NCBI GenBank assembly: GCA_023258825.1
Contig: JALQWE010000160.1
Span: 1 to 7,831, forward strand
DNA: 7,831 bases
Reading direction: 5' to 3'
From: Planctomycetaceae bacterium
GTDB lineage: Bacteria > Planctomycetota > Planctomycetia > Planctomycetales > Planctomycetaceae
Part shown: in pieces, positions 7,086 to 7,831 of the stretch
How the letters are laid out: each line of letters starts with the position of its first letter
How positions within the stretch are numbered: position 1 is the stretch's first letter
Notes under the pieces: generated by a model
Told to the model about the DNA's origin: nothing
The model's input: the letters and a program-made list of their open reading frames with translations, nothing else
Databases searched by the model: none
Made by a program: the position numbers and the translations under genes

Positions 7086-7109
7086 CCGCACCTATTCCCG
7101 CACCTATTC
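7086..7109. repeat. 12-bp tandem duplication across the stop codon of the FtsK-like gene
   Basis: CCGCACCTATTC occurs twice in direct succession (7086-7097 and 7098-7109) without a mismatch. On the minus strand the unit carries GAA TAG, so the last Glu codon and the TAG stop (7106-7104) are followed, in frame, by a second GAA TAG with the stop at 7094-7092. It is probably a slippage product; it gives the gene two in-frame stop codons. Confidence 0.85.
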
Positions 7110-7831
7110 GATCAGCAACTGATCAATGTCCGGCAGTTCGTCGGAAAACTCCGACGACGGAGACTGCGATACGTCGAGATGTTCGTGACTCACCGTCTCC
7201 ACCGGTTCGCCGGAGTTCGCTGCCGTGTTGCTCAGACCACGCAACCATTCCGCCGACGGCCAGCCAAATGGACGAAAACGCTCAGCCACACCCGTCTGAT
7301 CCCGATACAGAATAGCACGCCCGGGCGGAAGCGCAGCAGCAGCCGGTGTGTCGATCAGACTGGCCGAATCTGTCTGGTTCAGGCGGAATGCAATTCGTGA
7401 GTCAAACTCCCGCAGCAACGATGTCGACAGCCAGCGCAGAGCATTGGAAAACGTATCAGCCCAGATCAACACGTGGATGCCGACCAGTGGTCCTTTCTTG
7501 ATCAACTCACCCAGACGTGAAGCCGTCGTCATCTCCTTTGCCGCACCAAAACTCCCCAGCCCGAAGTCATCGTCTTCCCGACGCAGCGTGCGAAACTGCC
7601 CAAGGTTCCGAATCGCCAGAAGCAGGGTGCCCTCGCCATCGGCAGTACCCTGAGTTTCCCGGGCGGTCATGCGATTCCACAACTCTTCCACCACCGCATC
7701 CGTCTCCGCAGCATCGTGCAGCTGAAAACCGTGCTCACAGGCTGCGAATTCCGATTCGGAAAAACGTTGCCATGAGACGCGATCGCGGCCATCGTGCAGC
7801 ATGATCAGGCGAGCAGCCAGATCTGCAGACA
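7104..7831 (-). CDS. FtsK/SpoIIIE-like ATPase, C-terminal fragment
   Basis: The last 241 residues of a protein entering from the right edge; the frame is open to the edge, so the Met at 7802 is probably internal. The fragment resembles the end of an FtsK/SpoIIIE-type domain as in EccC-like and long planctomycete FtsK-like proteins. Landmarks, counted from the first full codon, are a hydrophobic strand TLLLAIRNLGQFR (68-80) where Walker B would fall, VGIHVLIWAD (116-125), LLREFDSRIAFRL (138-150) and DTPAAAALPPGRAIL (160-174), followed by FRPFGWP. A polar acidic tail ends in IDQLLIE. The expected Walker B aspartate appears as Asn75, so this ATPase module may be inactive. The Walker A region lies outside the window. 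The role (DNA or protein translocation at the membrane) is inferred from family resemblance only. The stop is TAG, duplicated just beyond. The gene is convergent with aconitase. Confidence 0.7.
   Translation of the reverse strand, partial: SADLAARLIMLHDGRDRVSWQRFSESEFAACEHGFQLHDAAETDAVVEELWNRMTARETQGTADGEGTLLLAIRNLGQFRTLRREDDDFGLGSFGAAKEMTTASRLGELIKKGPLVGIHVLIWADTFSNALRWLSTSLLREFDSRIAFRLNQTDSASLIDTPAAAALPPGRAILYRDQTGVAERFRPFGWPSAEWLRGLSNTAANSGEPVETVSHEHLDVSQSPSSEFSDELPDIDQLLIE

Overview
The window looks like chromosomal DNA from a member of the Planctomycetota. Three things suggest this. The first gene encodes a protein with a basic N-terminus, an LEPRxLL-like motif (ERLEQRQLL) and SdrD-type B repeats, a combination typical of large planctomycete surface proteins. 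The genes are loosely spaced, with long leaders and few strong Shine-Dalgarno sites. The C-terminal FtsK/SpoIIIE-like fragment at the right end resembles long planctomycete FtsK-like proteins as I remember them. The phylum is an inference; no rRNA or other marker is present.

Layout. (1) Positions 1-1264, minus strand: the N-terminal 421 residues of a large repeat protein that runs off the left edge. It is open for its whole visible length. (2) Positions about 1265-2192: a divergent intergenic stretch of about 0.93 kb with no gene I can support. It holds a perfect 10-bp inverted repeat and an AT-richer patch with small palindromes and a possible promoter. (3) Positions 2193-3797, plus strand: a complete DASS/SLC13-family sodium-coupled anion (di/tricarboxylate or sulfate) symporter with a GTG start and a clear AGGAG ribosome binding site. 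(4) Positions 3798-4156: a spacer with two hairpins, the second terminator-like, then a possible extended -10 promoter and a 38-codon leader ORF. (5) Positions 4157-6826, plus strand: a complete aconitase of the AcnA/IRP type, 889 residues, with all three [4Fe-4S] cysteines, followed by a textbook intrinsic terminator. (6) Positions 7104-7831, minus strand: the C-terminal 241 residues of an FtsK/SpoIIIE-like ATPase entering from the right edge, convergent with aconitase. A 12-bp tandem duplication copies its stop codon.

How the genes relate. The symporter and aconitase lie in the same direction and could form a metabolic pair: uptake of a TCA-cycle carboxylate, then citrate/isocitrate interconversion. 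The terminator-like hairpin and separate leader between them argue for independent transcription. The flanking repeat protein and FtsK-like gene have no evident link to them. I see no phage, transposon, CRISPR, tRNA or rRNA feature, and no clear sign of an undescribed multi-gene system. The points most worth a second look are the repeat protein, the degenerate-looking Walker B region of the FtsK-like fragment, and the leader of the aconitase gene.
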